In this document: one piece after another, positions 49,995 through 61,827 of the stretch
How the letters are laid out: every line of letters starts with the position of its first letter
Position numbering within the stretch: position 1 is the first letter of the stretch
Assembly (NCBI GenBank): GCA_022885665.1
Contig: JAGQDJ010000042.1
Coordinates: 124,001 to 188,000 of the forward strand
Direction of reading: 5' to 3'
DNA from: Triops longicaudatus
Lineage: Eukaryota; Arthropoda; Branchiopoda; Notostraca; Triopsidae
Length of the DNA: 64,000 nucleotides
Notes under the pieces: generated by a model
Told to the model about the DNA's origin: nothing
Databases searched by the model: none
What the model saw: only the letters and a program-made list of their open reading frames with translations
Position numbers and translations under genes: made by a program

Positions 49995-50946
49995 CGGGAG
50001 ACCGGGGCACATCGGGCAGTTTTTCACATCAGAAGACCTGGAGGGCTTAGTTTAAATCATTTGTAACTTTTTCTTAGGAGTTTGTTAGCTTGACCATTCT
50101 ACTTTCTCTATAATTTTTTTCGATTGCATGAAGGTTAAGGATATATTTTATATCTTGTTTCTTCTAAAGCTGGTCAAAAGTGCCCAAGCTGCCCCAACAG
50201 CGAGTAGGTTGGGCACTACTGCGGGGTCGGTCGGATTTTTGCGTAGCTACGAACTCCATTTTAGAGTCCATGCTATGTAATTGATGTAAATATCTTGACA
50301 ATTGTACTACAAATGCTATGGAACTAAACATTTAGAAAACCAAAGCTGATAAAATGAAACAAATACATATTTTTGTACCCCTATTTCATGCCTGCCAGCC
50401 TGCGTCAGTATTCCGTGAAAGGCACCTAAAAACGTGTGAACGCATTTTATTTCGTATAAACTCGCCTATATTGTTGATTTGAAGGTTAATAATACGACTA
50501 AGATTAGTATACATGTTATATCATGGTATCTAACACTGTCAAAAATTCATTTTGTCCGACCTCCCCCGTTGCCTTGGTCTAAAATAAATTAATAAAATTA
50601 AATACACAAGTAAAGATAATTATGGTAATTCTGGGTCTATTTTGTAGTTTAGTACTGCAGCTTTCCTTTAAAAGTTTTTCACGTAGCTGTGTTATAAACT
50701 GTTGGTAAAAGCTACAAATAAGTGATTTTCTCAAAGATTGGAAAACATCCCGAAAAACAAAAACAACAACAACAACAAATGTCTGAGTTTCCAAGGTAGT
50801 TTACGATTTTCATTCGAAGTTTCTGCATACTAGCGCATTCACGTTTTGAATGTTAGGTAATTTTTTCAAAATGTTTTACTCAGGGATTGAGGAGATAATT
50901 AGAATTTGTCCAACCTACATCCTAGCCAAGGTGCCCCAGTCTCCCC
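49995..50946. mobile_element. Non-autonomous DNA transposon, 952 bp, G-rich TIRs and TA duplication
   Basis: The left end reads CGGGAGACCGGGGCACATCG. The right end on the opposite strand reads GGGGAGACTGGGGCACCTTG, matching at 15 of the first 17 positions. Both ends abut TA (49993-49994 and 50947-50948), consistent with a TA target duplication as made by Tc1/mariner-type and some other superfamilies. No transposase ORF is present (longest ORF 71 codons). An internal inverted repeat lies at 50179-50217. Superfamily assignment is inference. Confidence 0.75.
50179..50217. repeat. Internal hairpin of the 952-bp element
   Basis: AGTGCCCAA (50179-50187) and TTGGGCACT (50209-50217) form a perfect 9-bp stem with a 21-nt loop. 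The stem resembles the GGGCACATCGGGCAG sequence just inside the left terminus, so it may be a transposed copy of a subterminal binding site. Confidence 0.5.
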
Positions 50947-50948
50947 TA

Positions 50949-53900
50949 CCTCTTTTTCTGACGATCTCTTTTCATTCATTTTCCTCCTAAGATAATTAAA
51001 GTACTTTCTTCCTCGAAAACCGTTAACCGTGTTCAACTGATCCACACTAACGACTCAAAGAAGGAAATTTCTCCGAAATGCTACTTTACAAATTTTGTCG
51101 AACAACTTCGTGTTCGCGTTCAAAGTTGGACTCATCGCGGGAAAAACTTTGAACACCAACTTCTGAAAATACGATACTCCCGGGCATTTTACAGTGAAAC
51201 GAACGTAAGAAGCTTGGTGTCATTCTGCAGAGCAATGTACAGAATCAAAACTTTTCGTTTCACCTAAAAATTAGACAAATGTTAAAAAAACGAAATTAGA
51301 AAGCCCCCTCGAAATTACCCCATTTTACATTATTATCCTGTCGTTATGGAGACTTCTACTGTAATGGAGTTTGTATTAATAAATCCGAGTAACGAAAAAA
51401 TAATTGTAAGGCGCTAGTTGTAAACTTAGTTACGAAGTAGGTGTGCTGTAAGTTAACTAGAGTAGTGCGTTTATTGTATTGGGCAAATTATTAACTGACA
51501 TTGGATTAGGCGCACCGTACAAAGTTGCAACCGTTTCGCATGCGCTTTAACCTAGAAGTACAGTATAGGCGAGAAAACGAATTAAGGAGAGGCCAAATCT
51601 TCAGTTAAGCACGCCACCTTTCGTGGCGATGGTCGATATTTTTTTCCACGTGTTTGTGTGGTTGAGTATGGTCTCTGATTTGCATAAACGATAAACATGT
51701 GAACGCGCCGGAAGTCCCTCGCTGGGAAAGGATTTATGTTCAATTTTCTTATCAAATGGCAAAGAAATGCTGGTTGCTGTCTTGTTTCGGGGTTTATCTT
51801 TCCGTTAATGGCCTCTCCTTTTTCAATCCAAGCACGCGTTTTTGTACAACAAGACATGAAAACCTTCTAAAAGTGTTTGAAACTCGTCATTGTATTGACA
51901 AGAGTTCATGTTGGACAATCGTTCCCACCTTTACAAACACGTATCACAGACTCATCATCAGGACAATTCGTATGGAGATTTCTCACATGTTCAAATGGGA
52001 AAAAGCTGCCACGTCAATAAACTCCCAAAGTACAATATTCAAAGTGAAAAAAAAAAAGGCATGGAACGAATGATCATTCATTCAAATATGGGCTAGGCTT
52101 CTTGGTGCTCGGAGCAGCACAAAAGGTATTTCCACCGTAAGTTTTTTTTTTCAATTGAATAATAATAAAAAATCCCACTTAGGATTTTCATTCATTCACG
52201 CAAGAAGTTTCATTCATGGACAGTTCTTCAGTGGAAGAGAGAACGAGCGAGGATGCTTTTCATTTCTTCGTTTTGTGAAAGAAGGATAGGATAGAACCAA
52301 CTTGAAGAGGATGGATAGGAAAATGATGGCACCCATGGAAGCTTTGTGATGCGCGAATGTCTCGGGAGAAAAAGACACCTGAGCTCGTCAGTTGTAATAA
52401 ATCGCATGATGTCCTGACGTGCGTGGGACACCCTGCCGTTTTTCACGGTGGATAAAAGATGCTAGCTCGTCTGCTGCCCAATTTGCATACACCTGAAGCA
52501 CTGAAAGAGATGGAAAACCGCCAGTTCGGCATCACTTTTTTCAACTTTGTAAACAGAGTGAGCATCCCTTCCAGCACGAATACTAGAGGAGCTTCTCCCA
52601 ACCTAAGTTTTTGATTGGATACGCTAATGAACCTTCCCGTAAAAATATAAACGAAAAGCGGAAAATAGCTAATAAATGCTAATGCCGTATTAAGTAAAAA
52701 TAAATTAACTTTGTTATTTTTTTACACAGTAAAACTCGCATTTATCAGAAAACGACGAACTTAGGTTCGTAAGGAAACTTCGAAAAAAAAAATCGGTTAA
52801 TGAAGATCCTGCAGAAACATTGCTCGAAGAATTATCCATACTGAGTAACTGAGTAAAGTTGTCGGTGGACATTTTTCACTTTTGTTGAAATTCATTAGAA
52901 ACGGACATAATGAGGCGTGTTTTATACATTTGCTGTAGTGTTTGTTTATATCACGGCTCATCACTCAAAAGTTAATCATAACTAAAGAAATCTGAAGCCG
53001 TCAGTTCGGTGACATTGGTGACGAAAACTGCATTCACCTGACGACGGAAAGGAAGCATTTTCCAGTGTCAAAGAGTACTTGAATTTACCGGTCAGAAAGG
53101 TAAAAACGAGTGAAAGCATTCATTCACCTTTGCCAACTACCAGCTTCTGGCTTCGCACGGCTGTGAAAACTCACTGCCATTGATAGCGTTTTTCTTGAAT
53201 AAGTTTTCCAAACAGAGTGTAACACTGCTCGCAAAGAGAAATATCGTGACATTCTCAGTAACTATACGGAGCTTGCAGGATAGATAAGTACTTTCAGTGT
53301 CCTTCAAAGAGCGCGTGTTAGGAACCCCGTTCAATTAACGTCACAATGAAAGCTTCGGCATGGTCTTTTATTTTTGTATTAGTTATTTGCTTTCTTGTTC
53401 ACGGGCATTATACATCCAATGTAAGGTTTCTGACAGATGTCATTTAGGTTATCGAGCGTTCAGTACTTATTAGTTTACTGTGCTACTTATTATTCTATGT
53501 TATGAATCGAGCTCTATAAAACGAATCTACGTCGATTAATCGCGTCCAATGAGAGTACTGTCGCTAATCTTAGTTACTTCTCTTCTTTGGCATGCATCAA
53601 TTCTTAATTTTACTAACCAACGCTCTACGTTTCAATTAACTAACTGAAGTTGTAAATGTTAGTTTAATTCGCTCCATCACTGAATATGTTGTATAGTAAT
53701 AATTGTGTATGGTAACAGGAGGCGAATTTTTTTAAACTGAGGAGTGAAAAGGGAACACAAATCATTAATTCTTTGGGAGTTTCTGTATTAGCATTTCCTA
53801 TTGCCGAACCTCTTTTGCTATCTTTTCATTCAAAGGGTTACCGAAGTGTTCTATCAGGAAAACTCCAAACAAAAACCCCAAGAGCGAGAGAGAAAACGCT

Positions 53901-55768
53901 CCTCCTGAAGATCCATGTGTACTATATGGCGCTTGCCTCCAAAAGGTGCGGCTGATACATGAAAACAATCACGTTTTCAACTTGGTTAAGCCCCCCGCTT
54001 GTAAGGCAAAGGAGGCTACAGTTTTCGACAAGGTGGCGATCCAATCTTCTTCCGTTACTTTAGCTAATTTCTCATTGAATTTTTAGCTGCAAGGAGCGGA
54101 AGTTGAACCCATGGGCGGGTTGTTTATACTCCTTTTTTATTTACAGCCTGAACGTAAAGAAAATAAAAAGCAGAAATAAGAGACTCCGGCGCTTCACTAA
54201 AAAGCTTTGGCTGAAGATAACCTGCATGTCAAGTAGTCTTTTAACGCTTCAGCCACTCCTTCCTAATTTCTTTTCATACGCGCGGTTCATAAAACTTTGG
54301 CAAAAGACGAGTGCTTTTCTTTTCTGTTTCGAAAAAGAGAAAATCCATGGGTGTAAATTACCAGTACCCACCCGAAAGCCTTTCTCACTTGTCGAAAAAT
54401 ATTCTACAAATACACAGAATCCCTTGAATCGGACAGCATTCCACTATTTGGTGGCCGATATCAACTTGTTTAGTATTTTATCCTGTGAAGCTTAAACGGC
54501 TCACGTAATGGCAAGCAAAGGCGGCATTCTAAACGGGAGTAAAGGAAAAACAACAACGAAATAAATTTCAACAACAGTTAAGAAATATCGAAAATATACA
54601 ACATTTTATAAGAGCAAGGGCGACTTGTATCAGGAATTGTACCATTTATGCCACTATAGGGAATTCGCTTACTTTTGTACAGGTGCCTCAAGCATGAAAA
54701 CTTTATCTAACCTAACCTAATCAAACTAAAGTACTGTTGACGTATGGCGCATTTCTTCAGTGAAAATAGATACACACTCAACAGACTAATCCCGAAAAAT
54801 AAACAACAACCGGGTTACATTATGCCATGGTATACTCGGCTCTATTTATGATGCAATTTGTATAAATTTTTTCCCCTTCCTAGCACTGGTTCGTTCTGTC
54901 ATAAAATGTTACTGGATGATCTTTACTTTACTTGTATTAAAGCTATTGGGTAGAATCATTCCACCTTAGAAGTCTCTGGGGACGAAAAGAGTGTAACAGG
55001 GGGTATGTTAAAGCTGCACTAGAACTTAAAAACAGTAAACGGTAGTTGTGAGCAAAAAAGTCTAAGTTATACCTCACCAATGGTGAAATAAGTTCTATAC
55101 ACTCAATCAAAGCCATAATATACCTGCGACGAACGTCATCAAGTCATTCATCTTGTTCAACCAAACGAAATGAATTCACTAAGCGTGTTCCAGGCTTTGT
55201 GTACGTAACCAAAATCCAAGAAAGACAATTAGCTCCGGAAATTCAAACAGGAAAAAGATGTTGTTCTCCCCACATTTGTTTAGAAAAGTAGTAAAAGGAA
55301 GTGAAAACATTTGTCTATGAGCAGAGACAGAAAAGAGAGCCCGAGAGCCATCCATCTTCCACCCATACACAACCTATCAAATAGCTTTGTGTGTAGAGTC
55401 AAGGTTAAGCCAGCAAAAACTCTACAAACCCCGGAATTAGGTTTCGCCTACTCACAGCACCACACGTACGCGCACGTAAAGAATGATAACATGGACTGAG
55501 GGAGGAAATAGCGTAATTTAAACGTCGGTGTTCTTAGATACACCAAAATAAAAATAAAAACAAGGCATGAATATATTACACACCTTTTTTGCCCCCAACT
55601 TTACCCGGTGGTTAGCATATTTAGCCATGCAAATCTTCCACGTACCGGTGTAGCAATGACATTACCATGAGAAGGAACTCATTTACTGGGCTGGTTGGTT
55701 CACTTTTTTTTAACTTTCTGTTTTTCCAACCCATGGAACGATTTGGATTGTGCGAGGTGAAACGCGAT
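50949..55768. other. Intergenic/downstream stretch; should contain the missing end of Fused
   Basis: The minus-strand Fused gene should finish somewhere below 55803. I looked for its conserved last ARM segment here and did not find a convincing one. The area is otherwise AT-rich with unrecognised ORFs (51582-51857 -, 51699-52073 +, 54103-54495 +). A short run of two CCTAA units lies at about 54708-54722. Confidence 0.5.
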
Positions 55769-55802
55769 CTACAAGAAACAGTCAAAGAAAGAAAATATTT
55801 AC

Positions 55803-55999
55803 CTTTTGGACATGGGCATCAGTATCGCTCTGGAGATCCTGTAACCTTTTTAAGTAATCTTCTTGTCGAAACATTTGACGTAAAGGTGAGCTTCCCCGTC
55901 GAGCCATGTACCCGAGTAAAGTGCAACAGCGCGCACGGACTCCGGCTTGCCGGTGGTTTAACAGTCGCATCAGGTCTACGCGTTGATTCCGTTTTCCAC
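55803..55999 (-). CDS. fu (STK36): Fused exon 8: C-terminal ARM/HEAT segment
   Basis: Acceptor TTTCAACAG|GT joins in phase to exon 7 across a 2350-bp intron. 65 codons include LMRLLNHRQAGVRARCCTLL, matching the LLGHPENSVRARTYRLLG segment near the C-terminus of animal STK36, and end DAHVQK at donor AAG|GTAAAT. Relatives continue for another ARM repeat or more. No such exon was recognised below this point, so the last exon is missing from this annotation. Confidence 0.85.
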
Positions 56000-58900
56000 C
56001 TGTTGAAAGTGTTACGTCAGCGTTCGTTCTTAGAACAGGATACTGAGCGCTGATGGTGTGAGAAACACATCCAGTAGCACTCTAATTTTTACAAATGATA
56101 CGGAGAGAGGGGAGTTGCTTTCAACGAGAAGATGATCTCACCGGACAGGAAAATCCTGGCATTTTAAACAAGCTCCGGCACTGCGCGTAGATAGATAACA
56201 GCAAAGAACGAATTGAAATTTCGGGCAGGTTAGATTGCAACCGAATAGTTTTCCTTTGAGGTCAGCTACAAAATTAAACTTGTGAAAATCTTTACTAATC
56301 GGACGTTGGAAAATTAAAACACGTTGAGATGTTTGCGTGACTATAGAATTCACAGTTGCCAGCAATTAATGCCCCCCATCATTGTGTAGTATTACGGTAA
56401 GAATTGCGTTAGTGCAGCTACTGCGTCTTGAATGGAACACTGCTTCCTTAACAGTGGTTCGCATTTCCACGAAGTAGACCGTGGTGCGACGCGAACATTA
56501 ATTGTTCCTCAAATAACTTACATTTTGATGCGACAAACTTTTACCACAAAGAATTTCTTATTGCAGTAATGTAGCAATTCACAATTACTGTATAGTGAAA
56601 ATCATGTTTTATCCTACTGTGAACAAAAACTCAAGATTAGACTACATCTTGTTGTATATTCTTCTAATAATTTGTGATAAAAAGCATAATTTATTGTTTC
56701 TGCAACTTTCTGCTGACACACTAAAGATGCTTTTGTAAGTTTTCTTATATATTTGCAGCCGTAGTTCAAATTTGAAATATGTGAGGATTAATAACAAAGT
56801 ATTTCATTGTAATGAAACGACTTTTTTACTCGTACCCATTTTGACACAATTATCGAAAGCGTGTCGTGGAGACAATATCATTCTCTTAGTCGATAGAAGT
56901 CTTAAAATGGTCGAATCCCTACGTTTTCACAATGTCTTCACGAAACCAATCAAGTATTTAACTTAATTACAATTATAATGAACTTAATTGCTATTAAATT
57001 AGTTGTTTCTCATTTCTTTTAATCGTCACAGCACTGTTGAAAAGAACCACACGGGTTAACCTGTGTTTCTTCGTAAGAAAATTAAAGATATATCGATTCT
57101 TATCCTTGTGGAATGACAATATACGCTTTGCTAGTTTACAATATTAGAATATGTATATAATACTCTATGATTTTATTTCCAAATGTATGCTTATACAAAT
57201 TATTTTTATTACAGGATATATTTTAATTATCTTTAACGGAAAATGCTCTCTTTCTACTCACATAATTCGGAGCACGCAATTAGAATGTAATATACGCACC
57301 ACGCCAAACTACATGAGCGTTAACTTCTGGAAAAAAAAGAAAATTAAAATATTGAGTTTTTATTGTTCTTGCTACGCTCCTGACGTTACTCAAAAGATTA
57401 AATGTAAATTACTCACACTATCGTCATAAAGTTTCGGAAATCATCTATTAGTGTACGACACTGAATACGCTAATTTATGGAAGTGCGTAAGCGTAGGTAT
57501 TAAACGGGAGGAGACACACCTAATTGTCATTCTACACCACAGTAGCGATAGTAGTGTCCCGTTCTCCTTTCTCTACTAATGGGACATTTGTTGCTACCTG
57601 TAGTAAAGTACTCACAGAAAATTTCAGCTTTACCTTCGAGAATTCGAGAAAACACTCAAATCAATTGTTCGAGTGCAGTCTTCTATAGCTGTACTGCTTT
57701 TTTTTTAGAATAAACTCAGAATTACAGTAAGCTCGCTACAATATTCATATCACTCTTGAAAAACTTTCTCGAAAGTTTCCAATTTTTTCTCGCTGTCAAC
57801 CTTCGCAACGTTTGATCTTTTGTACGATCCCTTAAACCGACGCAAGGATATAGAAAGACTGCTGAAAGCTTCCTCCTTTTCAACCATTTCATTTCAAAAT
57901 TCTCAATATTCTCAATCAACGGTAGCTAAAAGCTAAAATGAAGTTAGAACCTAAAATGGGCTTTTAACTTATCCGAAATGCTCCCAATGTCACACAAAAC
58001 CATTTCTTCTGCCTTTCCTTTGTTCATACAGTCGCCTGTGTAAAGTACTTATGCATCGCACAATAGTCCCATCCGATTTTATCTTCCCTAATCCTCCGTA
58101 TACTTTTCCACAATTCATCCCTTTCAACTTGGCCTATTTTTAAATGCAAAAACTCATTTCCCTTTCCAAACAAGAACTCAGAACCCTTTCTTGTTTCGTG
58201 ATGGCAATCCGCTCCAGCTTTACTTGTCTCAACGGCAAAACTTATTTTCTCTTTTGTTCCTTTCGCGGTTGCTATCTCAAGACCGCCATGTCTATTCCTC
58301 CACGAGATAAATAAATAAAAGTACCAAATAAATATAAAAAAGAACAAACCTCCAGGCAGAAGAACTTCTTGGACTACTGCTCCGTTATCCGGGCACGATC
58401 GTAGCACATGGGCGAGTAAGGCCAAAATATCCATGACAAGTCTCACTTTACGTCGATCCTGGGCCAGTAGCCTGGACAATAATGGTCCAGCGCCAAGTAC
58501 ACACAAGGCATCGCAAAATTGCAACAAAAAATCCGCCCGTTCGGCATGAACCAAACGAGTCAACAATGCCAACAGCATATCCAACGCTTGTAATTCATCA
58601 GCCGTTAGTTCAGGCAAACTTTGGCCGCCATTGTTCTCCGAGTCGCCATTATCACTCGATTTCTCACTCGAAGTATCATCCTTATCCTCTCTGTTTTCAT
58701 CCGCTTCATTCTCTTCCTTTGTTTCTGCGCCATATCGTTGCTCTGCGGTGGCAGCACTTTCGCCCCGACGCCGGGCCAGCAGTTTGCTCGCGTAAAGCAA
58801 ATTTGGTACGACTTTGTTGTCAAGGTAAACTTGGTAAATGGCTTCCAGGCTATCTGGGGAAGAGACGTCACTAAAAGGAACGGATAACAGTACGGCAATG

Positions 58901-61827
58901 CGTTCAACAACGGCTGGAGCCGCTTGAGGGTTGCGCAACGGGCTTACTAAAACAGCTACTAGGTTGCGTAGCTCCAACAAGGTCGGAGAGCCCTCTACAG
59001 CGTCCTCTAAGGTGGAATCAAGAAACTCGAGCCACTCGTCGTTTTCTAGTGGACGGGAATCGGAAGTAAGGCCGTAAAGGGGATATTGTTGGGGGCTGGG
59101 AATGGCTGCTACGGCTGAGGGAGGGGCTAAGAATTTGGTAGGGGGAGGAGTCTTGTCTTTTGAGTCGAGGTGGAATTGACTGACGTCGACTCCAGTGATG
59201 GTCATGTCAAGTTCAGGAAGTAGGGGAGCTTCGGTTTTCGCAGCAGAGGCGTAATGTAAGGGACCTTGTAAGCTTGCGGCAGTTGGAAACTGTAAGGGCC
59301 AACCAGTGGGCGTGTCTGCGTTGAGGGTCTGGACCTGACCGTGATAGCGGGGCGCAGTTTGAGTAGGGGCGCTGTTACGACGTCGTTCGTATTCTTCTAG
59401 TTTCTGTGCTGCTCGAGCAAACAGCCTAAGTGACAAAAAAAGTTATCGTTTTGGTAATCTGTGATTAATTTTTTAATTATCTTACTATTGTTTTCAAGAA
59501 TAATAAAAAGTGTGCAGTGAACTTACAATAAGAAATGATGACTTGAAATCAGAAAAAGATAAAAAGCGTTAAGCTACTGGCAATTTCGTGCTTGAGTACT
59601 GTTGCTCCAATGATAAAACAATTTACATCGAAAACAATAATCTAGAATGATCAACGCGGAACAGTTGCGAATTTTCCACGAACACAGGTTTTAGCCCTTT
59701 GTTCGCGTGGTGCAAAAACAATTCGTTCTATTTCGTGATGGCCGATATTATATTTATACATGCTCTTCTGGTGCTAATACGAGCTAAATTCAGTACATAC
59801 CATGCATTTGCAGTTTCATAAAGAAACGGGAATAGAATTGGATCCTTGCTTATTCGATGCTGCTTCTTTTCCCACATTGCAAACATACAGTGTAAGATGC
59901 TTTAATAAAAAATTTAAAGTAGACTGCTAAGTGACAAATAGGTCGATAAGGTACATTAGAAAAAAGGCGTGAACCAGAGTAAAATTGGTCTAATGTGAGA
60001 CTTAGTACTGCCCAAACCGCGTAGCTTTCAGGACAAGGAGGTACCGCTGTTACATTATAAATGGACAATTATATTCACATATTATAACTAATAAATGCTT
60101 TCACACATTATACCTAGGTTGCGCAGGCAATCGTTGAGCTATTTCTTGTCGCTGCAACTCTTTGGCTAATTCTTCAGAGGCTGTTAGCATTCGTGTTAAT
60201 GCTGGTACGGCCATGGACTTGTCTAAGAAGCAAACACATCGACGTAATTAAGGAATTGATGAATGGTTTCTTTTTACCTGTTTGGGGCAGTACGAGCACG
60301 TTCCCGGCCACAAAAGGATGTTCTAGCAGCGCTGGCCATGTGAGGCGTTTGCGGCTGTCTTTTTCGAGTAAACCCTACCGAATTCAATTAAACGTTTGAT
60401 ATTTCATACTAACAAAGACAAACAAGTGATAAGACGAAGGTATTTATACTTGTAATAAACTCAAACAATCAGCAGTAATATTCGTCGGCCAATGGATGGC
60501 ATCGTAACGGATTTTGCGAATGAGTTGGAGCAAAGAGGTGGTACAAAATGGAGGAATTCCCATCAACAGTTCATACAAGATGCAACCAAGTGACCTGAAA
60601 GATTAGGAAACATTTCTTATGTCAACGTACGTACGTGACCGTGCGCATCCGTACAAAAGTATTTAAAAAGGCGTGGGGTATTTTATGTATGTGAAGGAAC
60701 AATAAGAAAAAAGATCTTTACCAAAGGTCTGCGTTATGATCATAAGGTTTTTCTTCGATAATTTCAGGTGCCATGTAAAGGGGCGTCCCTTTCACTGAAG
60801 TTAAAACGTAAGTGTTGAGATCCATGGCGCGAGCAAAACCAAAATCACATAATTTCACAGTTCCCTTTTTGGTCACCAAAATATTTTGGGGTTTTATGTC
60901 ACGATGAAGAATACGATGAGCGTGTAAATAATACAAGGCTGAGATTAATTGGCACGCGATTTCTTGCACTTTCTTTTCGGACAGTGTTCGGCCTTTGTCT
61001 AGCAGATCAAGTAGTTCTCCATCGGCAAACTCCGTAACAGCGACAACCTGAAATTAAAGGTAACAATGAAATCAATGATATAGTTGAATTACTCAATAGT
61101 GTGTAAATTAAATAAGCGGGCATTTCCATTGCATTATACAACTAAACGATATAAAGTTAAATTAGATACATGCGTACCATTTATATTGTCTGTGTACTAA
61201 TTTGAATAAGTCTGTGCTTTGTTTAACGTTAATATCCTCAACCTTTTTCAGAAATGTCCACAGCTTGTTGAACGGATACATTTTGTTTCTGAAACGAGTC
61301 GTACTGTTATATTCCTGTCTTAAATAAAAAAAGTGGTCAAAACAATATTTTAAACCTGACTCACAATACAGCTTAACTTTAACTTTAGCTTGAACTAATA
61401 TGGTTAATGATAACAAAAACTACCACAACAAACGAGTTACACAAAATGTGTCAGTGAACGAGGATAATATTATCTTGTTTAAAAATAAACATTTAACAAC
61501 TGTAAACGAAAGTAGTTTCTGCATTTACTTCTTTGCTGGTTTCGAAAGCTCCTAACATGCTTATGATATTTGGATGCCGGAGATTTTTCTGAATCTCACA
61601 TTCTTGCCGCAAACTTCGCCATTCCCTCTCAGGTCTTCCAATCTAGGAGATATTATCAGTTTATAACAAAGCACTTTAAAGCATAATACAAAACAGAGTT
61701 TCAGATTTATATTTACTTTCGGAATAAACTTGAGAGCGACAACATTCCGCGTCTTTTTGTACCGCGCCTTGTAAACGCGCCCAAACGAGCCTTCTCCTAC
61801 CATTTCAAGCACTTCGTAATCCTCCAT
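55803..61827 (-). CDS. fu (STK36): Fused / STK36 Ser/Thr kinase (gene span, eight exons found)
   Basis: Exons 61717-61827, 61529-61642, 60722-61047, 60450-60594, 60278-60374, 60114-60222, 58350-59425 and 55803-55999 join in frame at GT-AG boundaries, giving 725 codons. Residues about 4-255 are a complete protein kinase domain: GEGSFG at 11-16, Lys33, HRD with Asp125, Asn130, DFG with Asp143, GTPLYMAPE at 162-170. A linker follows, then a Fused-typical DEWLEFLD at 430-437, an acidic stretch at about 536-565, and an ARM/HEAT-like region from about 579. Fused acts in the Hedgehog pathway downstream of Smoothened, with Costal2/Kif7 and Ci/Gli; vertebrate STK36 also serves motile cilia. Start is the ATG at 61825-61827 (MEDYEVLEM), matching the family start; an upstream in-frame GTG is not needed. 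The C-terminal ~100+ residues seen in relatives are not located. Confidence 0.93.
56000..58349 (-). other. 2.35-kb Fused intron with in-frame read-through at its 5' end
   Basis: Bounded by the exon 7 donor and exon 8 acceptor. The first 326 bases (58349-58024) remain open in the exon 7 frame, giving 108 codons before a stop. The rest is AT-rich without coding signal. The small ORFs on either strand are unrecognised. Confidence 0.7.
58350..59425 (-). CDS. fu (STK36): Fused exon 7: linker, acidic stretch and ARM-like region
   Basis: 358 codons plus a base at each end. It begins by completing Arg301, then a basic helix (AQKLEEYERRR), a Pro-rich linker, DEWLEFLD, hydrophobic helices LRNLVAVLVSPL and LEAIYQVYLDNK, a Glu/Asp/Asn-rich tract, and an ARM-like block LLALLTRLVHAERADFLLQF to VQEVLLPG. 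The donor is weak-looking (GGAG|GTTTGT), and the frame stays open for a further 326 bases into the intron. Confidence 0.88.
60114..60222 (-). CDS. fu (STK36): Fused exon 6: linker after the kinase
   Basis: 36 residues including LTASEELAKELQRQEIAQRL, which resembles the post-kinase helix of Fused proteins. It is bounded by CTTAG|AC and CTAG|GTATAA. A 688-bp intron (59426-60113) follows, with no other coding signal. Confidence 0.88.
60278..60374 (-). CDS. fu (STK36): Fused exon 5: end of kinase domain
   Basis: GLLEKDSRKRLTWPALLEHP closes the kinase fold with the conserved Arg and the HPF motif. 32 codons plus one base between TAG|GGT and CAG|GTAAAA. Introns on either side are 75 and 55 bp. Confidence 0.92.
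60450..60594 (-). CDS. fu (STK36): Fused exon 4: kinase C-lobe
   Basis: It completes Trp184, then SLGCILYELLMGIPPF and 32 further codons to CLSLLQ, ending at donor CAA|GTATAA. Intron upstream 127 bp. Confidence 0.92.
60722..61047 (-). CDS. fu (STK36): Fused exon 3: catalytic loop to activation segment
   Basis: 108 codons plus two bases, starting VVAVTEFADGEL after TTTCAG and ending PYDHNADL plus TG of a split Trp codon. It contains the HRD loop, DFG and APE. YDHNADLW is nearly identical to the same segment of animal Fused proteins. A 481-bp intron lies upstream (61048-61528). Confidence 0.95.
61529..61642 (-). CDS. fu (STK36): Fused exon 2: helix C region
   Basis: 38 codons between acceptor TCCTAG|ATT and donor GAA|GTAAAT. 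It contains RQECEIQKNLRHPNI, with the helix-C Glu and the LRHPNI motif characteristic of this kinase group, and ends GAFETSKE. Phase 0 at both ends. Confidence 0.9.
61717..61827 (-). CDS. fu (STK36): Fused exon 1: kinase N-lobe, glycine loop
   Basis: 37 codons from the ATG, ending FIPK before donor GTAAAT. It contains GEGSFGRVYK and the ATP-binding Lys in VALKF. Phase 0 at the donor; the next intron is 74 bp. Confidence 0.93.

Noticed and set aside
53960..54050. Minus-strand open stretch with TVASFALQAGG as the last Fused exon
   Set aside because: Resemblance to the conserved ARM helix is superficial, the frame soon hits a stop, and no convincing acceptor in the right phase was seen.
54708..54722. 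CCTAACCTAA as interstitial arthropod telomere repeat (TTAGG)n
   Set aside because: Only about two units, and similar GTTAGGT strings near 13560 are also too short; chance is likely in AT-rich DNA.
55667..56053. 128-codon plus-strand ORF
   Set aside because: Antisense shadow of Fused exon 8; no domain of its own.
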